A DNA stretch of 64,000 nucleotides, from the NCBI RefSeq assembly GCF_024166365.1, contig NC_064825.1:104980480-105044479 (forward strand). The letters run 5' to 3'. The position numbers and the translations under genes are program-made. Origin of the DNA: Elephas maximus indicus. Lineage: Eukaryota; Chordata; Mammalia; Proboscidea; Elephantidae. A model generated the notes under the pieces. That model searched no databases and had not been told where the DNA came from. It saw only the letters and a list, made by a program, of their open reading frames with translations. Shown here one piece after another: positions 47,701 through 59,823 of this stretch (the first letter of the stretch is position 1; the number at the start of each line of letters is the position of its first letter).

Positions 47701-48366
47701 CAAGGTATAAACAGAATACAAAACATTACCAAAAATGATGAAGAGAAACCCGATAACTGGGAGCTCCTAAAAATCAAACACCTATGCTCATCTAAAGACT
47801 TCTCCAAAAGAGTAAAAAGACCACCTACAGACTGGGAAAGAATTTTCAGCTATGACATCTCCAACCAGCGCCTGATCTCTAAAATCTACATGATTCTGTC
47901 AAAACTCAACCACAAAAAGACAAACAACCCAATCAAGAAGTGGGCAAAGGATATGAACACACATTTCAGTAAAGAAGATACTCAGGCAGCCAACAGATAC
48001 ATGAGAAAATGCTCTCGATCATTAGCCATTAGAGAAATGCAAATTAAAACTACGATGAGATTCCATCTCACACCAGCAAGGCTGGCATTAATCCAAAAAA
48101 CACAAAATAATAAATGTTGGAGAGGCTGTGGAGAGATTGGAACTCTCATACACTGCTGGTGGGAATGTAAAATGGTACAACCACTTTGGAAATCCATCTG
48201 GCGCTATCTTAAACAGTTAGAAATAGAACTACCATACAACCCAGAAATCCTACTCCTAGGAATATACCCTAGAGATACAAGAGCCTTCATACAAACAGAT
48301 ATATGCACACCCATGTTTATTGCAGCTCTGTTTACAATAGCAAAAAGTTGGAAGCAACCAAGGTGA
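44737..48366 (+). CDS. L1 ORF2 protein (endonuclease-reverse transcriptase), C-terminally shortened
   Basis: 1209 open codons. Endonuclease: [12 protein letters not shown] at 13-24, QETHL with E43, YAPN near 110, GDFNT, and SDHKA at the end. [68 protein letters not shown], and FADD at 699-702 with the catalytic aspartates. The C-terminal cysteine motif [18 protein letters not shown] is present. Human ORF2p has 1275 residues. Here TGA at 48364-48366 ends the frame after IAKSWKQPR, and TAG follows at 48382. Past these the same frame still encodes about 60 residues of normal L1 C-terminus (LWYIHTMEYYAS, KHFITWRNLEG, KDKYCIRPLL). The two older copies (9120 and 53130) keep RCPS at this point, so this is a private defect. 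Confidence 0.95.
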   Translation: MTALNTYLSIITLNVNGLNAPIKRQRVTDWIKKHDPSICCLQETHLRLRDTNKDSKDGKKVYQANNKQKRRGVAILISDKIDFRLKSTTKDKEGHYIMIKGTIDQEDITILNIYAPNDRPARYINQILTELKSEIDTSTIIVGDFNTTLSEKDRTSSKKLNRDTEDLITTINQLDLIDLYRTLHPTAAKYTFFPSAHGTFSRIDHILGHKTNLCRVQNIEILQSIFSDHKAIKLEINNRKTREKKSNTWKMNNTLLKKDWVIEDIKEGIRKFIECNENENTSYQNLWDTAKAVLRGQFISINAHIQKEERAKIRELSRQLEQIETEQQKNPSGTRRKQIIKIRAELNELENRKTIERINKAKSWFFEKINKIDKPLARLTKEIQERKQITRIRNEKDHITTEPNEIKRIISDYYEKLYSNKFENLEEMEEFLEKHYLPKLTHSEVEQLNRPITKKEIETLIKKLPTKKSPGPDGFTAEFYQTFREELTPLLLKVFQSIENDGILPNSFYEATISLIPKPGKDITKKENYRPISLMNIDAKILNKILANRIQQHIKKIIHPDQVGFIPGMQGWFNIRKTINVIHHINKTKDKNHLILSIDAEKAFDKVQHPFMIKTLTKIGIEGKFLNIIKGIYAKPTANITLNGENLKAFPLRTGTRQGCPLSLLLFNIVLEVLARAIRLDKEIKVIRIGKEEVKLSLFADDMIIYTENPKESSRKLLKLIEEFGRVSGYKINIQKSLGFLYINKKNTEEEITKSIPFTVAPKKIRYLGINLTKDVKDLYKENYKALLQEIQKDLLKWKNIPCSWIGRLNTVKMSILPKAIYTFNALPMQIPMSYFKGIEKQITNFIWKGKKPRISKALLKKKKKVGGLTLPDFRTYYTATVVKTAWYWYNNRHIDQWNRIENPDIDPSTYEQLIFDKGPVSINWGKDSLFNKWCWHNWISICKKMKQDPYLTPCTKTNSKWIKDLNIKTKTIKIMEEKIGTTLGALIQGINRIQNITKNDEEKPDNWELLKIKHLCSSKDFSKRVKRPPTDWERIFSYDISNQRLISKIYMILSKLNHKKTNNPIKKWAKDMNTHFSKEDTQAANRYMRKCSRSLAIREMQIKTTMRFHLTPARLALIQKTQNNKCWRGCGEIGTLIHCWWECKMVQPLWKSIWRYLKQLEIELPYNPEILLLGIYPRDTRAFIQTDICTPMFIAALFTIAKSWKQPR

Positions 48367-48599
48367 CCAGCAATGGATGAATAGGTAAATAAATTGTGGT
48401 ATATTCACACAATGGAATACTACGCATCGATAAAGAACAGTGACGAATCTCTGAAACATTTCATAACATGGAGGAACCTGGAAGGCATTATGCTGAGCGA
48501 AATTAGTCAGAGGCAAAAGGACAAATATTGTATAAGACCACTATTATAAGATCTTGAGAAATAGTAAACCTGAGAAGAACACATACTTTTGTGGTTACG

Positions 48600-48629
48600 A
48601 GGGGGGGAGGGAGGGAGGGTGGGAGAGGG
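48600..48629 (+). promoter_or_regulatory. G-rich tract in L1 3' UTR
   Basis: GGGGGGGAGGGAGGGAGGGT then GGGAGAGGG fits a four-run G-quadruplex pattern. Such tracts are a known trait of L1 3' UTRs. The antisense L1 has the complement near 52,890-52,912. Confidence 0.75.
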
Positions 48630-49530
48630 TTTTTTATTGATTAATCAGTAGATAAGAACTGCTTTAGGTGAAGGGAAAGACAACACTCAATACATGGAAG
48701 GTCAGCTCAATTGGACTGGACCAAAAGCAAAGAAGTTTCCGGGATAAAATGAAGGCTTCAAAGCTCAGCGGAGCAAGCGCGGGGGTCTGGGGAACATGGT
48801 TTGCGGGGACTTCTAAGTCAATTGGCAAAATAATTCTATTATGAAATCATTCTGCATCCCACTTTGAAATGTGGCGTCTGGGGTCTTAAATGCTAACAAG
48901 TGGCCATCTAAGATGCAGCAATTGGTCTCAACCCACCTGGAGCAAAGGAAAAGGAAGAACACCAAGGCCACACGACAACTAAGAGCCCAAGAGACAGAAA
49001 GGGCCACATGAACCAGAGACCTACATCATTCTGAGACCAGAAGAACTAGTTGGTGCCCGGCCACAATCGATGACTGCCCTCACAGGGAGCACAGCAGAGG
49101 ACCCCTGAGGGAGCAGGAGATCAGTGGGATACAGACCCCAAATTCTCATAAAAAGCCCAAACTTAATGGTCTGACTGAGACTGGAGGAATCCCGGCGGCC
49201 ATGCTCCCCAGACCTTCAGTTGACACAGGACAGGAACCATCCCCGAAGACAACTCATCAGAAATGAAAGGGACTGGTTAGCAGGTGGGAGAGAGACGCTG
49301 ATGAAGAGTGAGCTAATTATATCAGGTGGACACTTGAGATTGTGTTGGCAACTCTTGTCTGGAGTGGGGATGGGAGGATAGAGAGAGAGGCAAGCTGGCA
49401 AAATTGTCAAGAAAGGAGAGACTGAAAGGGCTGACTCAAGAGGGGGAGAGCAAGTGGGAGTAGGGAGTGAGATGTATGTAAACTTAAATGTGACAGACTG
49501 ATTGGATTTGTAAACGTTCACTTGAAGCTT

Positions 49531-49550
49531 AATAAAAGTTATTAAAAAAA
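49531..49550 (+). terminator. L1 polyadenylation signal and tail
   Basis: AATAAA at 49531-49536, then a short A run that merges with the target-site copy. Confidence 0.8.
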
Positions 49551-49774
49551 AAAGAGTAGAATGCTCAGAGCAGAGGTAATTTACTAATTAAAATAATCTA
49601 TTTTTTAGTTCAAAGAAGACTTCAGGGGATAGTTTTGGTTTAAGATTTAAAACTTTAAGATTTAAAACTTTAAGATTTAAAACTTTAAGAGTGTTTCTGG
49701 GAAAAATTTTCTTGTGCTCATGCATGTAATTTGAGTTTTTCTGCATCAGCAATGAACATACTAAAGAGGAAACA

Positions 49775-50155
49775 AAGAAAAAAAAACTCCCTTTTACAAT
49801 ATCATCTAAAAGAATATAATCCCTAGGAATAATCTTAGAAAGACTTGTGTAGAGAATGGTGCAAAAGGTACTAAATTGATTAAAGATGACTTAAATAAAT
49901 GGAAGAACATTTCAGGCTCATGGGTTGGAAGACTCAGTATTGTCAAGATGTCAATACTACCTAAAGCAATTTATAAATTCAAGGAAATTCCTCTCCCAAA
50001 AAATTCCAACAGCTTTCTTTACAAAAATGGAAAAATCAATCCTCAAATGTGCATGGAACTGCCAAGGGCTCTTAATTGCTTAAGCATCTTGAAAAGGAAC
50101 AGAGTAGAAGGACTCTCAACTTCTAATCTCTTGACTTCCATTCTTGTGGTATGAT
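49775..50155 (+). mobile_element. Old L1 ORF2 fragment, sense (unit B)
   Basis: Partner of 19131-19510. It reads [20 protein letters not shown] then [16 protein letters not shown]. Confidence 0.75.
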
Positions 50156-50726
50156 TATGATCACAGGATGGCTGTTGGAGCTCTGAACATTTTATCTGAG
50201 ATCTAGAGAAACATCAAAGAGGAAGGTAAAACGGAGTTTGGCTTCCAATTGAATCATCTCACTTCCTGTATGTCTCACTTAATGACTTTAACTTGTATCT
50301 TATAGGCCACATTAATTTTCAAAGAATGCTGGGAAATTTAATTTTTTTTAAACCTGGGACTATTGAGTTCCCTGGAAATATAAGGTATAACACTAAGGTG
50401 GTGGGAGCAGAAAATATAAAGAAGGCAACCAGAACTCTGCAATTCCTACAAATTTTCATTCTCTTTATGACTATTTCCAAGTGATAGAATTTCCTTCTCC
50501 CACAGAAACAGAGTTCCTTGAAGCTTTTTGTAAAAAGAAACAGTTGGTAGTGTTTTCCTCAGAAAGGGCTGTGTGATAAGACTTAGAATTCCTAGATTTT
50601 CAAGCTACTCCTTTAATTTTTTTTATTCTTCCTTTATTTTCATGTTCAATACAGATTTTACCAGTTTGCCTGTCTGAAAACTCTTTTCATGAAAAACTCA
50701 AGACTCTTACTGCTAGTGTGAAATAT
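50156..50726 (+). other. Unit sequence without recognised features
   Basis: Matches 19,511-20,109. No gene seen. Confidence 0.5.
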
Positions 50727-51140
50727 TAGTTTCCTCGGGTTGCGATAAGAAAATTCTGCAAAATAGGTGGCTTTAAACAACAGAAAGTTAGTCTCAGTTC
50801 TGGAGTCAGAGGTTCAGCATCAGGGTATCAACTGTGTTGATTCTTTCTGAGGCTTTGATGCAGATCTGTTCTACTCCTCTCCTAGCTCCTAATAGCTCCA
50901 GGAATTCCTGAGTTTCTACTGCAGCATCACATGGCATCCTTCATCTCTCTCTCTTTGTCTCTGTGTGTATCTTCTCTTTTATAAGATCACCAGTGTGACC
51001 CACCCTACTCCAGTGAAATCTCATATTAATCTAACTGATAACATCTTCAAAGAATCTATTTACAAACAGAGTCACATTCATAAGTACAGGGGTTTGAACT
51101 TCAACTTATGTTTGTGAGGGACACAATTCAATCCGTAACA
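50727..51140. repeat. Ancient interspersed repeat, family not assigned (unit B)
   Basis: Partner of 20110-20535. Begins TTAGTTTCCTCGGGTTGCGA and ends GGGACACAATTCAATCCGTA. Confidence 0.6.
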
Positions 51141-51950
51141 GGTGAGAACCCGGCTTTATATGTATTTGAATTAAACTTTCAATGATTTGTTCTGAAATCA
51201 GTATTCTTGGTCCAGTGGGAGCGAGTTCAGATGTCAGCTGATAGGTATAACCTAAAATTACACGTTTGAAAGCTTTGCCTATTTTGGAGGTCATGATTTA
51301 AAAAAAGAGAATTTCTACACATTTAAATTCTCCCCAATCAGGTTATACTTTTGGGATTTTTTCCCCCTGAAGACCTGGGTCTGTAAATCCTATTTTACAT
51401 GGGTGATTATTCTTGTAGCATCTCTGGAGATGCAGACTCTACTCTCCAAATTATGATTAAGGTCCCAATAAATTTAATGATGGAAATGTCACCCTTTGAG
51501 ATGCATCAATTAAATGACTCAACAATATTTTTAGTACTTCAAATGTAAATAAAATGTCCAAAGGTTCTTACATTACCCCAGAGAGTGCTTACCTATGTGA
51601 GTATTTACATGACTGGTTGTTTTAGGAATTGAAATGTTGGAGCCAAAGCATAATGAAATATTAAAATGCAATTATTCTCCATCCTTCATGCATACCAAAG
51701 TTTAACTGTGTTGTAAGAAGTCAGGCCAGTATAACAGATTGAGCATCAAAATGTTGTAAGGGCTACTTCACTTCTAAACCACAAAATGCAAAATGTTTGT
51801 CTAAACTATTCACAGTTCTCTCTTCCACAAAATTTACTTTTTATTTTTTTAACCTCATACGACTTATGTAACATTTGATTTTTTAGAACAAATTTTGCCA
51901 AGATTGGGGTTTTGACTCTCTTTGCTTATAATGAAGATTCGGAATTCTTT
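51141..51950 (+). other. Unit sequence left of antisense L1
   Basis: Matches 20,536-21,372. No gene seen. Confidence 0.5.
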
Positions 51951-54900
51951 TAGAGGACCTTTTTTTTTTTCTTTAATAATTTTTATTGTGCTTTAAGTGA
52001 AAGATTACAAATCAAGTCAGTCTCTCACATGTAAACTTATGTACACCTTACTACATACTTCCAATTACTCTCTGCCTAATGAGACAGCCTACTCTCTCCT
52101 TCCAGTCTCTCTTTTCGTGACCATTTTGCCAGCTTCTAACCCCCTCTACTGTCCCATCTCCCCTAAAGACAGGAGATGTCAACCTAGTCTCAAGTGTCCA
52201 ACTGATGCAAGTAGCTCACTCCTCATCAGCATCTCTCTCCAACCCGTTGTCCAGTTCAATCCATGTCTGATGGGTTGGCTTTGGGAATGGCTCCTGTCCT
52301 GGGCCTACAAAAGGTTTGGAGACCATGACCACTGGGGCCCTTCTAGTCTCAATCAGACCATTAAGTCTGGTCTTTTTATAAGAATTTGGAGTCTGCATCC
52401 CACTGAATCCCTCAGGGGTTCTCTGTTGTGTTCCCTGTCAGGGCAGTCATCTGTTGTGGCCAGGCACCATCTAATTCTTCTGGTCTCAAGATGATGTAGT
52501 CCCTAGTTCATGCAGCCCTTTCTGTCTATTGAGGTTGTAATTACCTTGTGTCCTTGCTGTTCTTCATTCTCCATTGGTCCAGGTAGGTTGAGACTCACTG
52601 ATGCATTTTAGATGGCCGCTTGCTAGCATTTAAGACCCCAGACGCCATACTTCAAAGTGCGATACAGAATGTTTTCTTAATAGATTTTATTATGCCAATT
52701 GACTTAGATGTCCCCTGAAACCATGGTCCCCAAACCTCTGCCCCTGCTTCACTGACCTTCGAAGCATTCAGTTTATTCAGGAAACTTCTTTGCTTTTCGT
52801 TTAGTCCAGTTGTGCTGACCTCCTTTGTATTAAGTGTTGTCCTTCCCTTCATCTAAAATAGTTCTTATCAACTAATTAGTAAATATCCCTCTCCCACCCT
52901 CCCTCCCTCCTCACTCTCCTAACCGCAAAAGAATGTGTTCTCAGTTTAAACCATTACTCAGCATCTTATAATAGTGGTCTTATACAATATTGTCCTTTTG
53001 CAACTGACTAATTTCATTCAGTGTAATGTCTTCCCGGTTTCTCCACGTTATGAAATGTTTCACAGATTCCTCACTGTTCTTTATTGTTGATTAGTATTCT
53101 GTTGTGTGAATATACCATAATTTATTTATCCATTCGTCCACTGATGGGCACCTTGGTTGCTTCCATCTTTTTGCTATTGTAGACAGTGCTGCAATAAACA
53201 TGGGTGTGCATATATCTGTTCGTGTAAAGGCTCTTATTTCTCTAGGATATATTCCGAGGAGTGGGATTTCTGGAAAGTATGATAGTCCTATTTCTAGCTT
53301 TTTAAGAAAGTGACAAATGGATTTCCAAAGTGGTTGTACCATTTTACATTCCCACCAGCAGTGTAGAAGTGTTCCAATCTCTCCACAGCCTCTCCAACAT
53401 TTATTCTTTTGTGTTTTTTGAATTAATGCCAGACTTTTTTGAGTGAGATGGAATCTCATTGTAGTTTTGATTTGCATTTCTGTAATGGCTAATAATTGAG
53501 AAAACTTCCTCATGTATCTGTTAGCCACCTGAATGTCTTCTTTGGTGAAGTGCCTGTTCATATTCTTTGCCCAATTTTTAATTGGGTTGTTTGTCTTTTT
53601 GTGGTTGAGTTTTAGCAGAATCATGTAGATTTTAGAGATCAGGTGCTGGTTGGAGATGTCATAGTTGAAAATTTTTTCCCAGTCTGTAGGTGGTCTTTTT
53701 ACTCTTTTATTGAAGTCTTTAGATGAGCATAGGTGTTTGATTTTTAGATGCTCCCAGTGATCGGGCTTCTCTTCAGCATTTTTAGTAATGTTTCGTATTC
53801 TGCTTATGTCTTTTATTAGGGCTCCTAATGTTGTCCCTATTTTTTCTTCCATGATCTTTATCATTTTAGACTTCATGTTTAGGTCTTTGGTCCATTTGGA
53901 GTTTTTGTGCATGGTATGAGGTATGGGTCCTGTTCCATTTTTTTGCAGGTGGATATCCATTTATGCCAACACCATTTGTTAAAAAGGCTATCTTTTCAAC
54001 AATTAACTGACACTGGGCCTTTGTCAAATATCAGCTGCTCATATGTGGATGGATTTATATCTGGATTCTCAATTGTGTTCCATTGGTTTATGTGCCTGTT
54101 GTTGTACCAGTACCAGGCTGTTTTGACTACTGTGGCAGTATAATAGGTTCTCAAACCAGGTAGAGTGAGGCCTCCCACTTTGTTCTTCTTTTTCAGAAAT
54201 GCTTTACTTATCCGGAGCTTCTTTCCCTTCCATATGAAGTTGGTAATTTGTTTCTCCATCACATTAAAAAATGTGATTGGCATTTGGATTGTAATTGCAT
54301 TAAATGTATCGATGGCTTTTTGTAGAATAGACATTTTTCCTATGCTAAGTCTTCCTATCCATGAGCAAGGTATGTTTTCCCACTTATGTAGGTCCCTTTT
54401 GGTTTCTTGCAGTAGTACCTTGAAGTTTTCTTTGTTTGGGTCCTCTACATCTTCGGTAAGACTTATTCCTAAGCGTTTTACCTCCTTAGAGGCTACTGTG
54501 AATGGTATTGATTTGGTGATTTCCTCTTCGATGTTCTTTTTGTTGATGTAGAGGAATCCAACTGATTTTTTTATGTTTATCTTGTTACCTAATACTCTGC
54601 TGAACTCTTCTATTTGTTTCAGTAGTTTTCTGGAGATTTCCGTAGGGTTTTCTGTGTCTAAGATCATGTCGTCTGCAAATAGAGATAATTTTACTTCTTC
54701 CTTGCCAATCTGGATGCCCTTTTTTTCTTTATCCAGCCTAATTGCTCTGTCTAGGACCTCCAACACAGTGTTGAATAAGAGTGGTGATAAAGGGCATCTT
54801 CGTCTGGTTCCTATTCTCAAGGGAAATGCTTTCATGGTCTCACTATTTAGGATGATGTTGTCTGTTGGCTTTGTATAAATGCCCTTTATTATGTTGAGGA

Positions 54901-56000
54901 ATTTTCATTCAATTCCTATTTTGCTGAGGGTTTTTATCATGAATGGGTGTTGGACTTTGTCAAATGACTTTTCTGCATCAATTGATAAGATCATGTGGTT
55001 TTTGTCTTTTGTTTTATTTCTGTGGTGGATTACATTAATTGTTTTTCTAATATTGAACCAACCTTGCATAAAAAAAAAACCTTGCATACGTGGTATAAAT
55101 CCCACTTGGTCGTGGTGGATTATTTTTTTGATATGTTGTTGAATTCTATTGGCTAGAATTTTGTTGAGGATTTTTGCATCTATGTTCATGAGGGATATAG
55201 GTCTGTAATTTTCTTTTTTTGTGCTGTCTTTAGCTGGTTTTGGTACCAGGGATATGCTGGCTTCATAGAATGAGCTAGGGAGTTTTCCGTCCTTTTCTCT
55301 GCTTTGAAACACCTTTAGCAGTAGTGGTGTTAACTCTTCTCTGAAAGTTTGGTAGAACTCTGCAGTGAAGCTGTCCGGGCCAGGGCTTTTTTTTTTGTTG
55401 GGAGTTTTTTGATTACCTTTTCAATCCCTTCTTTCATTATGGGTCTCTTTAGTTGTTCTACTTCTGTTTGTGTTAGTTTAGGTAGGTAGTGTGTTTCTAG
55501 GAATTCATACATTTCTTTTAGGTTTTCAAATTTGTTAGAGTACAATTTTTTGTTGTAATCTGATATGATTGTTTTAATTTCAGTTGGGTCTGTTGTGATA
55601 TGGCCCATCTCTTTTCTTATTTGGGTTATTTGTTTCCTTTCCTGTATTTCTTTAGTCAGTCTGGCCAAGGGTTTATCAATTTTGTTAATTTTTTCGAAGA
55701 ACCAGTTTTTGGCTTTGTGAATTCTTTCAATTGTTTTTCTGTTTTCTAATTCATTTAGTTCAGCTCTAATTTACATTATTTGTTTTCTTCTGGTGGCTGA
55801 TGGATTCTTTTGTTGCTCGCTTTCTATTTGTTCAAGTTGTAGGGACAGTTCTCTGATTTTGGCTCTTTCTTCTTTATGTATGTGTGCATTTATTGAAATA
55901 AATTGACCTTTGAACACTGATTTCGCTGTGTGCCAGAGATTTTGATAGGAAGTGTTTTCAGTCGCGTTGCATTCTATGAATTTCTTTATTTCTAGAGGAC
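51951..56000 (-). mobile_element. 5'-truncated antisense L1 with target-site duplication
   Basis: Body 51959-55992, flanked by TAGAGGAC at 51951-51958 and 55993-56000. Unit A has a single TAGAGGAC near 21,375. On the minus strand the element begins in ORF2 near codon 270, continues through RT ([57 protein letters not shown]) and the cysteine motif, and ends in a 3' UTR with poly(A), seen as a T run at 51961. Open stretches are 55668-55330, 55312-54905, 54835-53996 and 53960-53091, so at least three frame breaks have built up. It is intermediate in age between the young L1 and the nest. Confidence 0.92.
55062..55087 (+). repeat. Poly(A) insertion with 8-bp duplication inside L1
   Basis: CCTTGCAT, ten A, CCTTGCAT. 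The complete L1 has one copy of this site and no A run. The 18-base gain keeps the ORF2 frame (read as [10 protein letters not shown]). Confidence 0.75.
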
Positions 56001-57873
56001 ATTTTTGATATTTGTGTTAGAAGCCCCAATAATTTAAAAGGTAACAATTTTATGAAAGGTTGAGACAGACTTCCTGAAGCATGGAAAGTTTGGCCACAGA
56101 GAAACATTTCTAGTTCAGGTGATGGTACATGTACTATCTTATTGTCTGTGTTCACAGAGATTGCATCAGTGTATGAGGCTGTTGTCTTTTAAGACATGGG
56201 AGAAGGAAGAACAATCCAGAACTTGGACTGAGTGACTGTTTCATTATGCAGGAAACTCAGAAAGTGTTTTTACACATAAGAGTCTTCACTAGGGTTTATA
56301 TTATGCAAGAGTACATTGGTAGTGTGATTTGGAAAATCGTAGTCTTTTAAAAGTTCTCCAGAGTTATTTTGTTAATCAGCCATGTTAGAGAACCTTTGTG
56401 GTCTATAAAAAATATGGGGGTTGACTTAATTTTGTAATATCCTTTTGGATATTTTCATACTGTACATATATAGAGTATATTTACCTCCTGTAACATCAAT
56501 ATTCTTAGAAACTAGTTTAAAGGGTAAGTATGTGGGGGTTATTTTAATGGACAGAGATTTGCAAATCTCATATAGGATCAACAGAAGTGCTCTGTAATCT
56601 GTTAATAATTACAGTATAATGTAAATCTTTAAACCTTGAATGAGTGACTTTCAAAGACCTTAGATGATACTTATGAAAGCAGGTTTTTACTTCAATTCAC
56701 AGGAGTGATAGGTTGGGTAAGAAGAGGACTGAAATTGTTCAGTAGACTTACCAAATAGAAGGTGTTTTTATAAAGAAGAGCACAGAATTGGGCTGTGTGC
56801 TTGAAATAGATGTGGAGTAGATGGATTAATATTTTAAACAATGGAGATAGAACACTGTAGAAAAACAAAGAGGAAAGTAATGACTGCAGGAAATGGAGGA
56901 AACAATTACAGGAGGACTATTTTAAGAGTGATAAAGAGATGGCATCTAGTGCACACACAGAGGTTTTGGTCATAGAAACAGAAAAGTCATGCATTGTGAA
57001 GAAGAGGTCCAGCAGAATTATGATGTCAGATATTGAAGCAAATGTCAATAGGGATTTCAAGTGTATCATTGCTAGGATTATTTTAAGAGAAATCAGGGTT
57101 GGTTAATATTGAAAATATTTATGATATAGTTTCTGTGTGTGCCTGTGTGTGTGTGTGTGCTGTCTTCTTTTTCATTTTTTCCTTGGAATCTCTTCTCTCA
57201 TCTTTTTCACTCCTGCACACACATCACCAGCAAAAAAGTAAACCATTTACAACAAAAATTGTATCTTTCCATGTTTTATTCATGCTCATATTTTTTTTAT
57301 TTTTTATAATAGTATTGTTCATAATTTTATGCTTATTTCTTTGTTGTTCAACAGTACCTTGTCAGGAACAATTTTTAAAATTACGAAATATGTCCATTGT
57401 GGATTTCAGTTATTAGTTAAAAAGGTTCTGCCATTCATAGAATGCAGAAAAAAAATCTCATTTATTAACATGAGGGTGAATATTAAGTAAATCTTCATTT
57501 TATATTAAAACTTATTCTATTTAGATTTTATTTTTATAAATAGTATTAATTATATATACAGAATTTTATTTTCTACCAGATGTGACAATTTAGTGTGGTA
57601 ACCTTAATTATTTCATAATCTTCTCTTTTCCCCTAAGTTTCTAATTATTTGTTTGTCTTTCATTATTTGATAAGATTACTGAAGTTATCGACCATATTTT
57701 AATCAGCCCTATATTCCTAAAATATTGTACAGTGTTGAAACATAATAAGTCATAATTCCTATTTGTTGAATGAATAAATAAATTATCTGGAGATTTCATA
57801 AAGTGACTAGTTGCCATTATATTTACAGGTAAATTTGTCCTGAACTCTGAAATAAGGACACACAGAAGAACAT
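56001..57873 (+). other. Upstream region of second OR (unit B)
   Basis: Matches 21,381-23,248. A TG microsatellite lies near 57,137-57,162. No coding region recognised. Confidence 0.55.
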
Positions 57874-58791
57874 ATGGAACAACGGAACAATGTGACTGAA
57901 TTTGTCCTCTTGGGGTTCACTCACAGTCTCCAGGGTCGGAAAATATTTTTTGTTGTGTTCTTGCTCATGTACATTGTGACAATAGTGGGCAACCTAATTT
58001 TTGGCGTGACTGTTATGGTCAGCCCAACACTGGATTCCCTTATGTGCTTCTTTCTTAATTACTTATCAGTAATGGATGCTGTTTATTTACTACAGCTACC
58101 CCAAATAAGATTATAGACTTACTCTATGAGAAGAAAACCATTTCTTTTCAAGGTTGCCTGACACAGGTTTTGTAGAACACTTATTTGGTGGTTCTGAGAT
58201 TTTACTTCTGGTGGTCATGGCCTATGATTGATACTTGGCTATCTGTAGACCCCTGCATTATATGATGATCATGAACCAACAGGTGCGTGTTCTGCTGCTG
58301 CTGGTGACCTGGGTTGGAGGTTTTGTGCATGCTATAGCTCACCTTCTCTTTGTTTACCATCTTCCCTACTCTGGTCCCAATGTCATTGAACACTTCTGTT
58401 GTGACATGTATCTCTTATTAAAACTTGCCTGCACTCATACCTATGTCAGTAGTCTCACTGTGATTGCTGATGATGGGGCAATATGTGTGGTCATTTTTAT
58501 GCTGTTACTCATCTCTTATGGAGTCATTATGCAGTCCCTGAAGAACCTCAATCAGGAAGGGAGGCGCAAAGCCTTATCCATGCGTGGCTTCCACATTACC
58601 GTGGTGGTCCTCTTCTTTGTCCCTTGTATTTTTCTGTATGTGAAACTTCTTTCCACCTTGCCCATTGACAAAAATTCTTGACTGTGTTTTGCACTGTTTT
58701 CACCCCTATGTTGAATCCTTTAATGTGTACTCTGAGAAATGCGGAGATGAAAAATGCCATGAAGAAGCTCTCAATTAGAAAAAGAAAATGA
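57874..58791 (+). pseudogene. Olfactory receptor family 4 pseudogene (second in unit B)
   Basis: Sister of the OR at 23249. Starts [18 protein letters not shown] and reads through TM1-TM2 to MDAVY without the A/T insertion. One-base losses near 58089 and 58171 break the frame before TM3. The arginine codon of the TM3 motif is a stop (TGA at 58229-58231, MAYD then stop). From 58235 the frame is open through [21 protein letters not shown]2 and [20 protein letters not shown] to 58681, where a gain of two A residues near 58672 shifts it again. The end keeps a PMLNPL-like and [11 protein letters not shown] stretch. At least four lesions, none shared with the unit A sister. Confidence 0.88.
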
Positions 58792-59656
58792 GGTGACAGG
58801 CAAATGCATCACTTACTTTCAATAAAGAACTGTCCCTTTCAGGAAAACAAGACAAAACAAAACGCTGAAATCCTTTGCCATCCCGTTGATTATAGGGAAG
58901 TTGTATGTAATTATTTAATTGTGGTAAATATTTCCTCAAATCATCATGTTTGTGTCTGATGAAAAACATACATTGGGATATCTCCAGTGATAAATTTTGT
59001 TGAAAATATATTTTTAAGATTTTCTTTTCCTTAGAAAATATACATACTTTTTTGGTGTAGAATAGTTCTGTTGAGTCTATAGATTTATGTTGTATGTGAT
59101 GACTTATGCTACAGCTAATGCCATAATTTTATTTTAGTTGATAGAAGATTCTCTAATTTCTCTTTCTTAAATTAATCTAATCCTTTTTTCACAATTAATA
59201 GCGGTCATTACCGATTTCTGAAAAATACTTTTTGAAATATAAAAATCTTTCCTTTCACCCCATACAGAGATAGCTCATGTTACTTAGAAGCTTATATATT
59301 TATTTTTGTATCTGCGAAATATTTGAAATATGTAGTTTCACTTATATTGGCTAGTATGTTAAGGTTTATGAGAAATAATTCTTCGGAATTCTAAATTAAC
59401 CATAAGGAGGCTAAACATACAAAAAAGAATGTGAATGAACAAGACAGGTAGGCCAAAAAATGACTCAATCTTGCTTCTATTCCCAGTTGGCTAATCATCT
59501 CCTCATGTGGAGCAGCTTTGTTCAGTGTTGTATTTTCATAAAGATGATGTATTCATCTTTCAAGGTCATTTAAAATATCTGATGAAGACTTTGTTGTTTT
59601 TGAATATCTCATCTCCTTCTTGCTCATAGTGTTTCATGGTCTTCTAAAAGGTCTTA
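58792..59656 (+). other. 3' flank of second OR (unit B)
   Basis: Matches 24,191-25,044. Possible AfroSINE stub at 58,862-58,889 (TTTGCCATCCCGTTGATT), as in unit A. No gene seen. Confidence 0.5.
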
Positions 59657-59823
59657 AACCAAAAAAAAGAAAACCAAACCTGTTGCCGATTTCAACTCAT
59701 AGCGACCCTGTAGGACAGAGTAGAATTGCCTAATAGCATTTCCAAGGAGTGCCTGGTGGAATCAAACTGCTGACCTTTTGGTTAACAGCTGTAGCTCTTA
59801 ACCACTATGCCAGCAGAGTTTCC
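59657..59823 (-). mobile_element. AfroSINE (unit B, shared)
   Basis: Partner of 25045-25210. Better preserved body with GTAGGACAGAGTAGAATTGC and a head ending GCCAGCAGAGTTTCC. Flanks AAAAGGTCTTA and AAAAGGGCCCA. Confidence 0.9.

Larger units (their letters stand above)
42821..49564 (+). mobile_element. Young full-length L1 with target-site duplication
   Basis: Element body 42835-49550. The 14-bp direct repeat AAAGAGTAGAATGC lies at 42821-42834 and 49551-49564. Unit A has one copy of the site (AAAGAGCACAATGC near 18,950), so the insertion postdates the block duplication. Parts: 5' UTR of 422 bp, ORF1 338 codons, spacer 463 bp, ORF2 open for 1209 codons, and a 3' UTR of about 1 kb with a G-rich tract and poly(A). 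The long open frames and near-perfect flanks make it by far the youngest L1 here. A stop near the ORF2 end suggests it is not fully competent. Confidence 0.95.

Noticed and set aside
45111-47807. Minus-strand open frames of 65-146 codons opposite ORF2 of the young L1
   Set aside because: Mirror frames of a long A-rich coding region, with no independent support.
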